From NCBI GenBank assembly GCA_016789405.1, contig JAEUPQ010000015.1, positions 62,001 to 126,000 on the forward strand: a DNA stretch of 64,000 nt, read 5' to 3'. The notes under the pieces were generated by a model. The model was not told where the DNA came from and ran no database searches. It saw only the letters and a list, made by a program, of their open reading frames with translations. Origin of the DNA: Lysobacteraceae bacterium (lineage in GTDB: Bacteria; Pseudomonadota; Gammaproteobacteria; Xanthomonadales; Xanthomonadaceae). Made by a program: the position numbers and the translations under genes. This document shows, piece by piece, positions 46,839 through 55,353 of this stretch; position 1 is the first letter of the stretch; each line of letters opens with the position of its first letter.

Positions 46839-48148
46839 GGCCTCGCGAACAGATCGTCGTCGAAGTGGAGGAGGGGATGCACGTCGACCAGGTGGCCGGC
46901 GGGGAGCGTGTCGGCATCGGCGGGCAGGCCGGCCCAGGCGCGCGTGCGCAGCAGCGGGCGGGTGCGGAAGGATTCCTGGCCCTGCAGCAGCGACACCGCG
47001 ACGCGGCCGTCGTCGTCGAGGCGCAGTTCGGCCTTCTGGTAGAGGTGGAAGCCGCGCTTCTTCGCCACCGGTGCGGCAAGGGGCAGGCGCCATGCGCGTT
47101 CGGGCGGCATGCCGAGCATCGCGCGCAACGCGCGGTCGACGAAGAAGCGCGCACCGACGGCGCTCGACACCGGATTGCCCGGCAGGCCGAAGAAGGGGAT
47201 GCTGCCGGGCAGCATCGCGAACAGCAGCGGTTTCCCCGGGCGCATGGCCAGGCCGTGGAACACGATCTCGGCACCCAGTCCAGCGAGCGCGTGTGGCACG
47301 AAGTCGTAGCGGCCTTTCGAGACGGCGCCGGTGGAGATCACCAGGTCGACGCCGTCGTCCAGGCTGCGGCGCACGGCATCGACGAAGGCATCGGCATCGT
47401 CCGCCAGCGTGTCCGCGACATGGATGCGCGCGCCCGAGGCCTTCAGTCGAGATTCGAGCCAGGGTCGGTTGGTGTCGTGGATCTGTCCGCCTGCAAGCGC
47501 CTGGCCAGGGGTGTCGACCAGTTCGCGCCCCGTGCTGAACAGGGCAACGCGCGGGGTTCTCGCGACGTCGACCTCGGCGATGCCCGTGCCGCGCAGCAGC
47601 ATGCACGCCGCCGCGTCCAGGCGCGTGCCAGCATCGACCGCGCGCGTGCCCTGTGCGATGTCCTCGCCCGCGCGGCGTACGTGCTGGTCGCGTTGCGGCA
47701 TGCGTTCGATGCGGATGCGGCGCGGTCGACCATGGCCGTCGCGCAACAGCACGGTCGCATCCTCGACCGGCACCACGAGATCCGCGCCGTCGGGCATGCG
47801 CGCGCCGGTCATGATCGCGATGGCGCTGCCGTCCTGCAGTCGCGACCGGCCTTCGCCGGCGGCCTGCTCGGCGCTCACGTCGAATTCGCGCCCCGCCGCG
47901 AGGTGCTCGTCCCAGGCCAGCGCGTAACCATCCATCGCCGCGTTGTCGAAGGGCGGCAGGTCGACAAGGCTGTCGACCGGCACGGCCAGGACGCGGCCTT
48001 CGGCCTGCACCAGCGGTAGGCGCTCGCAGGGCAGGGCGGTGATGCGCGCAGCGATGCGTGCCTGCGCCTCGGCGACAGCGAGCAGCGGTACGTGCGCAGT
48101 CTGCGATGCGCAGCAGCCCGGGTCGTGTGCGATCGGTCGAGCGTTCAT
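46835..48148 (-). CDS. moeA: Molybdopterin molybdenumtransferase
   Basis: Start at ATG 48148 (MNARPIAHDPGCC), in a four-base overlap with moaCB; 437 aa. MoeA signatures include LPPFDNAAMDGYALAWDEHL (about 70), AIAIMTGARMPDGADLVVPV (about 120), VISTGAVSKGRYDFV (about 265) and FFGLPGNPVSSAVGARFFVD (about 320). It inserts molybdate into adenylylated molybdopterin in the cytoplasm. The N-terminal 20 residues with two Cys and His are an addition of unknown meaning. Confidence 0.93.
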   Translation of the reverse strand: MNARPIAHDPGCCASQTAHVPLLAVAEAQARIAARITALPCERLPLVQAEGRVLAVPVDSLVDLPPFDNAAMDGYALAWDEHLAAGREFDVSAEQAAGEGRSRLQDGSAIAIMTGARMPDGADLVVPVEDATVLLRDGHGRPRRIRIERMPQRDQHVRRAGEDIAQGTRAVDAGTRLDAAACMLLRGTGIAEVDVARTPRVALFSTGRELVDTPGQALAGGQIHDTNRPWLESRLKASGARIHVADTLADDADAFVDAVRRSLDDGVDLVISTGAVSKGRYDFVPHALAGLGAEIVFHGLAMRPGKPLLFAMLPGSIPFFGLPGNPVSSAVGARFFVDRALRAMLGMPPERAWRLPLAAPVAKKRGFHLYQKAELRLDDDGRVAVSLLQGQESFRTRPLLRTRAWAGLPADADTLPAGHLVDVHPLLHFDDDLFARP

Positions 48149-49140
48149 GGATGCGTGCCTCCATCGATCATCGCCAGTGCGTGCGGAAGCAGGGGCGCGA
48201 GGATCGCCATGCCCTGTTCGACGGCCACGGGGCTGCCTGGCAGGCAGACGACGAGCATCCGTTCGCCGACCAGCGCCGCGGTCGCGCGGCTGAGCCAGGC
48301 GCGATCGGTATGTTCGGCGCTCGCGCTGCGGAAGAGTTCGGCCAGGCCCGGCACGGTGCGCGTCGCCACATGCGCCAGCGCTTCCGGCGCGAGATCGCGC
48401 AGTCCCAGCCCGGTGCCGCCGGTACAGAGCACCAGCCGCGTCGCCAGCACCGCCTGCGTCTGCAGCGTGCCGGCCAGCGGCTCGATGCCGTCGGGCAGGA
48501 TCTCGCGGCGCACGTTGGCGCCGAGCGCCTGCAGCGCCGCAGCGGCGACCGGTCCACTCCGATCCTCGTAGACACCCGACGCGGCACGGTCGCTGAGCGT
48601 GATCACCGTAGCGTCGATGCCCTCCAGTCGCGCGGCCGGGCGTGGACGATAGTGCGCGTGCTCCGCGTCCGTCATGCCGTCGGGATGGATCCACAGGCCG
48701 GTCTTGCCGCCTTCCTTGAACAGCAGGCGGATCGCGCCGATCGACAGCGCGGGCTCGACCGGCTTGGTCAGGTCGTACAGCGTCAGCAGCGCGGCGCTCG
48801 CGCCGGCCAGCGCTTCCATCTCCACGCCGGTGCGCGCGGTCAGCGCGGTTTCGCAATACACGCGCACCGCCCGCCGCTCCGGCACCGGTTCGCAGCGCAC
48901 GTCGACGTATTCCAGCAGCAGCGGATGGCACAGCGGCATCAGCATCGCCGCCTGCTTCGCGCCCTGCAGGCCGGCGACTTCGGCCATCGCCAGCGCATCG
49001 CCCTTGGGCAGGGTGCGCGCGACGATCGCCGCGAATCCCGCCGGGCCGGCATGCAGTTCGCCGACGGCCACCGCGCGTCGTGGCGTGGCGCGCTTGCGGC
49101 GGATGTCCGCCATGTGGAAGCCTTCCGGTGTCGTCGACAT
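48145..49140 (-). CDS. moaCB: Bifunctional MoaC-MoaB/MogA fusion
   Basis: A 331-aa fusion. Residues about 10-155 are MoaC: RRAVAVGELHAGPAGFAAIV, KQAAMLMPLCHPLLLEYVDV and the C-terminal DLTKPVEPALSIGAIRLLFK. Residues about 165-325 are the MoaB/MogA domain: VITLSDRAASGVYEDRSGP, CTGGTGLGLRDLAPEA and VVCLPGSPVAVEQGMA. The protein would both form cyclic pyranopterin with MoaA and adenylylate molybdopterin ahead of MoeA. Similar MoaCB fusions are known in other bacteria. The start at 49140 gives a short N-terminal extension before MADIRRKRA. Confidence 0.92.
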   Translation of the reverse strand: MSTTPEGFHMADIRRKRATPRRAVAVGELHAGPAGFAAIVARTLPKGDALAMAEVAGLQGAKQAAMLMPLCHPLLLEYVDVRCEPVPERRAVRVYCETALTARTGVEMEALAGASAALLTLYDLTKPVEPALSIGAIRLLFKEGGKTGLWIHPDGMTDAEHAHYRPRPAARLEGIDATVITLSDRAASGVYEDRSGPVAAAALQALGANVRREILPDGIEPLAGTLQTQAVLATRLVLCTGGTGLGLRDLAPEALAHVATRTVPGLAELFRSASAEHTDRAWLSRATAALVGERMLVVCLPGSPVAVEQGMAILAPLLPHALAMIDGGTHP

Positions 49141-49144
49141 GGCC

Positions 49145-50128
49145 TCAGCCTCCGATCGTCGAAAGATTGGCGGTCATCCCGGTGTCGCCGACGTGCAGGC
49201 CGTGCCCGTGCGCCTTGATGCCGAGTTGGCCGAACAGGCGTGCGACCAGCGCCGCATGGTCGTCGTCCGACTGCAGCAACGGCCGCAGCGGGATGCCGAC
49301 GTTGCCGAACAGGCACAGGCGCAGGTCGCCCTGCGAGGTCACGCGCAGGCGGTTGCAGCCGGCGCAGAAATCGCGCGAGTAGGGCGCGATCACGCCGACG
49401 CGGCCGACGAAATCCGGGTGCGCGTATTCGCGTGCGGGGCCGGCATCGGCGGCACGCGGCAGCAGCCGCCAGCCATCCTCGACCAGTTGCGCCTCGAAGG
49501 CGTCGGCGCGCAGGTGATGGCGGGCGAAGTAGTCGGCGTTGTCGCCGGTGCGCATCAGTTCGATGAAGCGCAGCGAGACCGGATGCGCGCGCAGGTAGTC
49601 GCGCCACAGCGACCACTGATCGTCGTTCAGACCACGCAGCAGCACTGCGTTGAGTTTCACCGCGCCGAAGTCCAGCGCCAGCGCGCGATCGATGCCGCAC
49701 AGCAGGTCGTCCAGGCGGTCATGACCGGTGATCGCAGCGAAACGTTCGCGGTCCAGCGCATCGACGCTGACGTTCAGATGGGTCAGGCCGGCATCGCGCC
49801 AGGCATCCACGCGACGCGACAGTACGCAGCCGTTGGTGGTCAACGCGATTTTCTCCACGCCCGGCGTGTCAGCGGCGAGGGCGATGATGTCGGTGAGGTC
49901 CTTCCGTAGGCTCGGTTCTCCGCCGGTGATGCGCAGCTTGTGCATGCCGACTGCCGCGAATGCGCGCAGCAGCCGCGCGATCTCGTCGGGCTGCAGCGAC
50001 GCCGGGCGACCGGGCACGGCGCGGAAGCCGTCCGGCAGGCAGTAGCTGCAGCGGAAGTTGCAGGCCTCGATGACTGAGAGCCTGAGATACGGGAACGCGC
50101 GGCCGTAACGGTCCGTGAGCACGTTCAT
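49145..50128 (-). CDS. moaA: GTP 3',8-cyclase
   Basis: Start at ATG 50128 (MNVLTDRYGRAFPYLRLSVI); 327 aa. The radical-SAM cluster motif is CNFRCSYC (about 24-31), followed by RITGGEPSLRKDL. The second, substrate-binding cluster is CAGCNRLRVTSQGDLRLC (about 265-282), and the C-terminus ends in the Gly-Gly needed for activity. It converts GTP to 3',8-cyclo-H2GTP, the first step of molybdopterin synthesis. It leads the moaA-moaCB-moeA-moaD-moaE operon. An FNR-like box lies about 180 bases upstream. Confidence 0.95.
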   Translation of the reverse strand: MNVLTDRYGRAFPYLRLSVIEACNFRCSYCLPDGFRAVPGRPASLQPDEIARLLRAFAAVGMHKLRITGGEPSLRKDLTDIIALAADTPGVEKIALTTNGCVLSRRVDAWRDAGLTHLNVSVDALDRERFAAITGHDRLDDLLCGIDRALALDFGAVKLNAVLLRGLNDDQWSLWRDYLRAHPVSLRFIELMRTGDNADYFARHHLRADAFEAQLVEDGWRLLPRAADAGPAREYAHPDFVGRVGVIAPYSRDFCAGCNRLRVTSQGDLRLCLFGNVGIPLRPLLQSDDDHAALVARLFGQLGIKAHGHGLHVGDTGMTANLSTIGG

Positions 50129-50309
50129 GCGGGCATTCGCTCCTTTCCAGCACGGGCGGCGCGATCGTTTCCCATCGCACCGGGTGGACCGCGGGATTGC
50201 GGGCCACGGACGCCGGCCATGCCTTTCGGCGAAGGCGCGGCGCCTCGGAGTGCCGAAGCGCGTGGGCACTCCGGCATGCACAGGCTAGGGGCGAGGGAGG
50301 CGCGACGCG

Positions 50310-50323
50310 TTGACGCAGGTCAA
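50310..50323. promoter_or_regulatory. FNR/DNR-type box between moaA and the DGC gene
   Basis: TTGACGCAGGTCAA is a perfect palindrome and matches TTGAT-N4-ATCAA at eight of ten positions. It lies in the 299-base divergent gap, about 180 bases before moaA and 105 before the DGC-domain gene, and could serve both. Confidence 0.65.
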
Positions 50324-50427
50324 CCGGACGGCGGTTGCCGACGACCCGGCGATGGCTTGACCGACGTCATGGCCGGCTCCGGTACGGCCGCGCAGACTGC
50401 CGCCACCGTCCACGCCGGAGCGTCCGC

Positions 50428-50883
50428 ATGCTTGCCGCGAAATCCTCCCTGCCTCTGGTCTATTCCTGCTCCGGCTGTTCCAGCGCGGCGCAGATGGCCA
50501 ATGCGTTCGCGATCCGTCTCGATCGCGCCGGCCTGGCCGAGATGTCCTGCATCGCCGGCGTCGGTGGCGGCGTGCCCGCCCTGGTGAAGACCGCGCAGAG
50601 CGGTCGCCGCATGCTGGCGCTGGATGGCTGCGTGATGGCCTGCGTAGCCGCTTGCCTGCGTCAGGCCGGTGTCGAAGCCGACACCCATCTGGTGCTGTCG
50701 AGCTACGGCGTGAAGAAGACACGGCATGCCGATGCGGACGCGGCGCAGTCCGATGCGGTCTACGCGACCCATGTCGTACCGGCTGCGCGTGGCCTGCTCG
50801 ATGGCGAAACGCCCCCCTGCAAGAGCGAGACCCCTGCGGAGAACAGAAGCGATGGACCTTCAGGCCCCGGCCTCCTCCGCTGA
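50428..50883 (+). CDS. DGC-domain putative zinc-binding protein
   Basis: Start at ATG 50428 with GGAG eight bases upstream; 151 aa. The pattern LVYSCSGCSSAAQMANAFAI, MSCIAGVGGGVPALVKTA and ALDGCVMACVAACLRQAG contains the conserved cysteines and the Asp-Gly-Cys motif of the DGC family (PF08859), thought to bind zinc and often found in clusters of anaerobic respiration. It is cytoplasmic. It is transcribed opposite to moaA and shares a gap with an FNR-type box. Its last 24 bases overlap the end of the convergent decarboxylase gene. Confidence 0.85.
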   Translation: MLAAKSSLPLVYSCSGCSSAAQMANAFAIRLDRAGLAEMSCIAGVGGGVPALVKTAQSGRRMLALDGCVMACVAACLRQAGVEADTHLVLSSYGVKKTRHADADAAQSDAVYATHVVPAARGLLDGETPPCKSETPAENRSDGPSGPGLLR

Positions 50884-52812
50884 CCGCTCCGGAATCCGCT
50901 CGTCGAGCAACGCGGTCAACAGGCGATCGAGGAATTCGAAGTAGCCGGCCAGATAGCTGCTGCCGTTGCCGTCGTCGAGCAGGAACGGATGCATCAGCGT
51001 GTGTCGCAGCACGACCATGCGATCGGCATCCTCCTCGCCCGGACGCAGCGCATCGTCGGCGAAGCCGAGGTCTTCGAGCACCCGTCGCGTTTCCTGTGGT
51101 CCCAGGGATTCGGGCTTGAGCGTGGTGATCGAGCCGAAGTATTCGCCCAATTGCAGCGGCTTGCCCGGATCCGCGCTGAGGCGGCGGTGCAGGGCGCGGA
51201 TGAAGGCGTTCATGCGCAGCGGATCGCGGTTGCCGAGCGGATTGATCGCCAGGCAGACGAGGTTGCTGTCCGGTGCGAAGGGCACGCAGGCCTGCACGCG
51301 GTCCGCGTTGCGTGCGATGAAGGCCTCAGCCTCGGCGGCGAAGGCTTCCGTGCCGCGGATGCTCTGCGCCTGCAGCCGGCCGAAATGCGCGTGGTCCAGC
51401 GGCAGCGTGCGATGGGTCACGTACACCGCCGCAGCGTTCGCGCCGGGTTTCGAGCCTTCCGGCACATAGCGACCGATCTGGCGATGGCGTGCGAAGAAAT
51501 CGGTCGCGCCGTCGTCGCTGAAGACGTAGTCGGCCGATTCAGTCAGCAGTTCGACCGCGCGCTGGTCCCGGCAGACGAACGCGCCGGAACCGTAGGGGAG
51601 GTAACCGAGCTTGTGCGGATCGATGGTGATCGAATCGACCTCGGCCAGCGCCTCGACCGCCGCATGCACGGCCGGTGTCGGAAACTGCGCGAATTCGCGG
51701 CCGATGTCGTCGACCGCGCGCAGGCGATTGTCCTCGTCGCGAAAGAGGGTGCACAGATAACCGCCCCAGGCCGCGTCGACGTGGATCGCGAAATCCAGCC
51801 CTCGCGCCTGCATCCGCTTGCGTTCCTCGACGATGCCGTCGACAGGGTCGATCGTGCCGAACTCGGTGCTGCCGAGCACGCCGACCGTCATCAGCACCGG
51901 TTGCCGCTGGCGTAGGCAATCGTCAAGGCCTGTCTGTAGCGCATCGATGTCGAGGCGCATCGCGCGACCCGGGATGAGGCGCAGTTGGTCGCGCCCCAGT
52001 CCCAGCAGTTTCATGCCCTTGCTCCACGAGTAGTGCGCGGTGGACGGGGCGAACACCACTGGTGGCTTCAGCGTGGGATGGCGCAGGATGAAGTCGTGCA
52101 GGCCCAGCGCTTCGAAGCGTTCCGCCTCGACCCGTGAGCGCCAATGCGTGCGCTCGTGCTGCGGCATCGTGGTCAAGGCCGCGCGCCAGCGATCGAGCAG
52201 GGCGATCGTCTCCGCATGCGACAGATTGAACGCCTGCCAGTCGTCTACCGGCAGGCCGTCGATCGGCGCTGCGGCGCTGCGCAGCGCGACCGGGAACGCC
52301 TTCATCGCCAGCGCCAGGCGCAGTCCCTGCACGTTGGCCAGCGTGCCGCCGGAGGTGAGATGGCCGAATGCGCAGTCGACACGCGCGGGATCGGCGACGA
52401 AGCCGACCATCGCCGCCAGTTGCAGGCCGACCTTCAACTCCAGGTCGATGGTCACTGGTGCGGCTTCGGCGGTGACGTTGTTCGGGTTATAGGGCAGGGC
52501 GAGCATCTGCGCCGCCAGCCCGGGGATCAGCAGGTCGCTGACCATGTGCCCGATGTAGCGCGGGCTGTGGAACGGGACGCTGCGCTTGAGTGCAGCCGAG
52601 AGCGCATGCAGCTCGCGACGCATGCGCGATTCGAAGGCGATGTAGTCCGGGCGGCGATTGGCGCCGGTCGGAATCGCCGGCGCGTCCTCGGGATGCAGGT
52701 TGCGCCGCCAGTAGGCATGGTCGCGCAGGAAACCGACGACCAGCGATTCGAGCAGGTCGTCGTTCTCGGCATACGGGCCGAGGAAGCAGGGATAGAGCGC
52801 GGGGTCGGTCAT
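50860..52812 (-). CDS. PLP-dependent group II decarboxylase
   Basis: Start at ATG 52812 (MTDPALYPCFLGPYAENDDL); 650 aa, long for the family. The fold-type I pattern is clear: FGHLTSGGTLANVQGLRLAL (about 150), HYSWSKGMKLLGLGRDQLRL (about 265), DFAIHVDAAWGGYLCTLFRD (about 345) and the PLP lysine in DSITIDPHKLGYLPYGSGAF (about 398). It belongs with glutamate/tyrosine/aromatic amino-acid decarboxylases (PF00282); the substrate cannot be told. It is 26 bases after nnrS, in the porin-nnrS-decarboxylase operon. Why an amino-acid decarboxylase should be linked to nitric oxide metabolism is not clear; acid or nitrosative stress is a guess. Confidence 0.9.
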   Translation of the reverse strand: MTDPALYPCFLGPYAENDDLLESLVVGFLRDHAYWRRNLHPEDAPAIPTGANRRPDYIAFESRMRRELHALSAALKRSVPFHSPRYIGHMVSDLLIPGLAAQMLALPYNPNNVTAEAAPVTIDLELKVGLQLAAMVGFVADPARVDCAFGHLTSGGTLANVQGLRLALAMKAFPVALRSAAAPIDGLPVDDWQAFNLSHAETIALLDRWRAALTTMPQHERTHWRSRVEAERFEALGLHDFILRHPTLKPPVVFAPSTAHYSWSKGMKLLGLGRDQLRLIPGRAMRLDIDALQTGLDDCLRQRQPVLMTVGVLGSTEFGTIDPVDGIVEERKRMQARGLDFAIHVDAAWGGYLCTLFRDEDNRLRAVDDIGREFAQFPTPAVHAAVEALAEVDSITIDPHKLGYLPYGSGAFVCRDQRAVELLTESADYVFSDDGATDFFARHRQIGRYVPEGSKPGANAAAVYVTHRTLPLDHAHFGRLQAQSIRGTEAFAAEAEAFIARNADRVQACVPFAPDSNLVCLAINPLGNRDPLRMNAFIRALHRRLSADPGKPLQLGEYFGSITTLKPESLGPQETRRVLEDLGFADDALRPGEEDADRMVVLRHTLMHPFLLDDGNGSSYLAGYFEFLDRLLTALLDERIPERSAEEAGA

Positions 52813-52838
52813 CGCAATGGCTCGAAAGGCAGGTGTGC

Positions 52839-54092
52839 TCAGCCGGGCTTGCCGTCGAGGCGAGGCGTCGCGTAGATCCACGCCGACCGCAGCACCCAGG
52901 GCAGGAACACCAGGACCCACGCCAGCGCCGTGCCGCGCCACCACAGGCCCGGGTCCGGCATCCATTCGGCGATCACCCGCGACAGCGCGACCAGTTGCAT
53001 GCCGACGAACGCGAACGCGGCCACGCGTCCCAGCACCAGCGGCCGCCCGGAATGCCCGGCGGTGACCCGCGTCGCCATCGCCACCAGCACCGTGCCGAAG
53101 AAGCCCACGGCCAGCGCATGCAGCGGCGCGCGACCCAGGGACAGGCCCAGGTCGAGCAGCTGCGACATGCTGTCCAGCGCATGCATCGCCATCGCCAGTG
53201 GCAGCCAGGCGAAACCGGCGAACAGCACGATCAGCAGCGGCGGCGCCTTCGCGCGCGGCCACCAGCGCCACAGCAGGTGACCCGTGACGCCGACGAGCAG
53301 CAGGTCCGGCAGCCACCGCCAGGCGAGCAGGCCGGACAGATCGGCGAGCACGTGACCGACGATGCCGATCCACAGCACGCGCAGCGCCCAGGCCGGGCGA
53401 TGGATCGTGTAGCCGGGCACGACATTGCCGGCGAAGAACGGGAACACGCGATGCGCGACCGTCACGTAGACCGGCATCAGCACAGCCACGGCCGCGAGTC
53501 GGATCGGCGGATGCATCCAGTCGATCCGGCCCAGATGCAGCGCCACGACGAACACCACGAGCCCGCACAGGCCCAGCGTCATCGCGGCGAACGCCGACAT
53601 CGCATGCAGGTCGCGCCCCTGTGCCGCGCGCAGCCAGCCCGCGAGCACGACGAAACCCGCGATCCAGCCTGCGAGCGTGTTCAGCAGTCCCAGTTCCAGC
53701 GCCAGCGACGAACCGGTCCACGCGGCGACCAGCGTCGCGGCCTGTCCGCCCAGCAGCGCCAGACCCACGGGCAGGTAGTGCCAGCGGGTGGCCTCGCGCT
53801 GCGCGAGCCAGCGCGGGAACACGGTCAGCAGGAAGCCGAACATGAAGGTCGGCAGCACCTGGTACTGCATCAGCAGCCCATGCAGCCACGGCGCGGGCAC
53901 ACCGGTCACGGCTGCCGACGACATGCCGCTGAGATGCATCCACCACCACAGCATGGCCGCCAGTACGTTCGCCGCACCGATGAAGAACATCAGGCGATGC
54001 GGCGCGGCGGTGAGCGCGGGCCAGCGGGACGGCGGGGCCGGCTTCGGTGCGAAGGGGGAGAAGGCGGGTGAAGCGGGGGAGGGACGGTTCAT
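52839..54092 (-). CDS. nnrS: NnrS-family haem-copper membrane protein
   Basis: A 417-aa protein with about twelve membrane helices. The NnrS pattern is visible in APHRLMFFIGAANVLAAMLW, PWLHGLLMQYQVLPTFMFGF (about 70), VYVTVAHRVFPFFAGNVVPG (about 205) and PLHALAVGFFGTVLVAMATR (about 325). NnrS proteins protect against nitrosative stress and are usually controlled by nitric-oxide or FNR-type regulators. No nitrite or nitric oxide reductase is present in this window, so it may guard against nitric oxide formed from accumulated nitrite. It starts about ten bases after the porin gene. Confidence 0.92.
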   Translation of the reverse strand: MNRPSPASPAFSPFAPKPAPPSRWPALTAAPHRLMFFIGAANVLAAMLWWWMHLSGMSSAAVTGVPAPWLHGLLMQYQVLPTFMFGFLLTVFPRWLAQREATRWHYLPVGLALLGGQAATLVAAWTGSSLALELGLLNTLAGWIAGFVVLAGWLRAAQGRDLHAMSAFAAMTLGLCGLVVFVVALHLGRIDWMHPPIRLAAVAVLMPVYVTVAHRVFPFFAGNVVPGYTIHRPAWALRVLWIGIVGHVLADLSGLLAWRWLPDLLLVGVTGHLLWRWWPRAKAPPLLIVLFAGFAWLPLAMAMHALDSMSQLLDLGLSLGRAPLHALAVGFFGTVLVAMATRVTAGHSGRPLVLGRVAAFAFVGMQLVALSRVIAEWMPDPGLWWRGTALAWVLVFLPWVLRSAWIYATPRLDGKPG

Positions 54093-54102
54093 GTCGGTCG
54101 TC

Positions 54103-55284
54103 TCAATGCGTCCACTGCAACTGCAGCCACAGCTTGCGGGTGTCGCGCGCGAAACCGTCGCTGCGATAGTCGGCGACCTTCACCAGCCCGTTCCAGCCCT
54201 TCCACAGCGGACGGCCGAGGGACAGGTCCAGCTCGCGGCCGTAGCGGCTGCCGAAGGCCATGCGCGTGTCGGTGCGGTAGTCGTGCCAGGTCGCGGCCCA
54301 GGCGAACTTGCCCGCCTTGCCGTTGGCGCCGACGTAACGATCCTCCAGGCCGCCGGCTGGCGTCACCAGGAACTTGTCGGCCCAGCCGTTGAAGGCATGC
54401 AGTGTCGCCAGCGGCGATTGCAGCGCATGGCGGCCATCGCCGCCGAGGTGCTCCCAGCCGACTTTCCAGGTCACGCCCTTCGCCTGCAGCGACGGTTCCA
54501 GCAGCCAGTAGCTGTACGCGAAATCCGCAGGATTGTCGGCGTGATCCATCTGCCGGGCGACCTCGGCCGTCCAGCCCCAGGTCAACGGCCCGCGCACGAG
54601 ACTGCCAGTCCAGCGCAGCCCGTAGGTTGCCGTCGATGCCGCAGCGACATCCTGGTCGTCGTGCAGGTAGGCGTAGCCCGTCCATTGCTGCTTGCCGCGC
54701 TTGTATCCGGCATTAAACAGATGCGTTGACAGGTCGCGCTCGCGCGCCAGCCGGTCGCGTGCGTCGTCGCCGGACACGCGATGCACCCGGTCCAGCCAGG
54801 CGTAGCGAAGGGTCCAGTCCTCGGACGGCTTCAGCGTGAGATCCAGCGCATCGAAGGTCTGCTCGTTCTGTCGCCAGGCCACGGCGCCGATCCAGCGCTG
54901 GTTGTCCAGGTTGAGCCGCTGCCGTCCCACTGTCGCGGCGAAGCGCTCGCGCTTCCAGCCGATCCAGGCCTGGTTGAGTTCGATCCCGTCCGGATCGATC
55001 ACGGCCGGCCGTGTCGTCAGCCCGTTCGCGCCGTTGTTGTGGCGATCGCCGGCATCGGCGATGCCTTCACCCTCGATCAGCGCGGTCCAGCCATGTCCGA
55101 GGTCGAAGCGCAGCCCGGCCCTGAGTCGCGCCGTGGTCGCATTCGCATCGCGGGCGAAGGCCTCGTCCTCGACCTGCTCGTGGCGCAGGCGCAGGTCCCA
55201 TTCAAAGGTGACAGGGTCGGCTGCGGTTGCGGGTAGGCAGGCAGTCGAAAGCAGGACGGCGGTAGACGATGCAATGATGCGCAT
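54103..55284 (-). CDS. Outer-membrane porin, alginate-export family
   Basis: Start at ATG 55284 (MRIIASSTAVLLSTACLPAT); 393 aa. A signal peptide ends near ATAADPV. The rest alternates amphipathic strands and short loops, ending in an aromatic residue pattern (KLWLQLQWTH) typical of an outer-membrane beta-barrel. GIELNQAWIGWKRERFAATV and NLDNQRWIGAVAWRQNEQTF match the Alginate_exp family (PF13372). In this context it more probably lets nitrate, nitrite or another anion through than alginate; that is inference. It leads the operon with nnrS and the decarboxylase, and an FNR-like box lies about 56 bases upstream. Confidence 0.85.
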   Translation of the reverse strand: MRIIASSTAVLLSTACLPATAADPVTFEWDLRLRHEQVEDEAFARDANATTARLRAGLRFDLGHGWTALIEGEGIADAGDRHNNGANGLTTRPAVIDPDGIELNQAWIGWKRERFAATVGRQRLNLDNQRWIGAVAWRQNEQTFDALDLTLKPSEDWTLRYAWLDRVHRVSGDDARDRLARERDLSTHLFNAGYKRGKQQWTGYAYLHDDQDVAAASTATYGLRWTGSLVRGPLTWGWTAEVARQMDHADNPADFAYSYWLLEPSLQAKGVTWKVGWEHLGGDGRHALQSPLATLHAFNGWADKFLVTPAGGLEDRYVGANGKAGKFAWAATWHDYRTDTRMAFGSRYGRELDLSLGRPLWKGWNGLVKVADYRSDGFARDTRKLWLQLQWTH

Positions 55285-55339
55285 ATGGCACCCCGGTTCA
55301 AGACATGCGCCATTTTTCGACGAACGCATCGCCGTGCAT

Positions 55340-55353
55340 ATGATCGAGGTCAA
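55340..55353 (-). promoter_or_regulatory. FNR-like box upstream of the porin operon
   Basis: On the minus strand TTGACCTCGATCAT matches TTGAT-N4-ATCAA at eight of ten positions. It lies about 56 bases before the porin start codon, close enough to place a promoter between. The rest of the gap to 56110 has only a small inverted repeat (CTATTCGC / GCGAATAG at 55855-55873) and no convincing gene. Confidence 0.55.
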
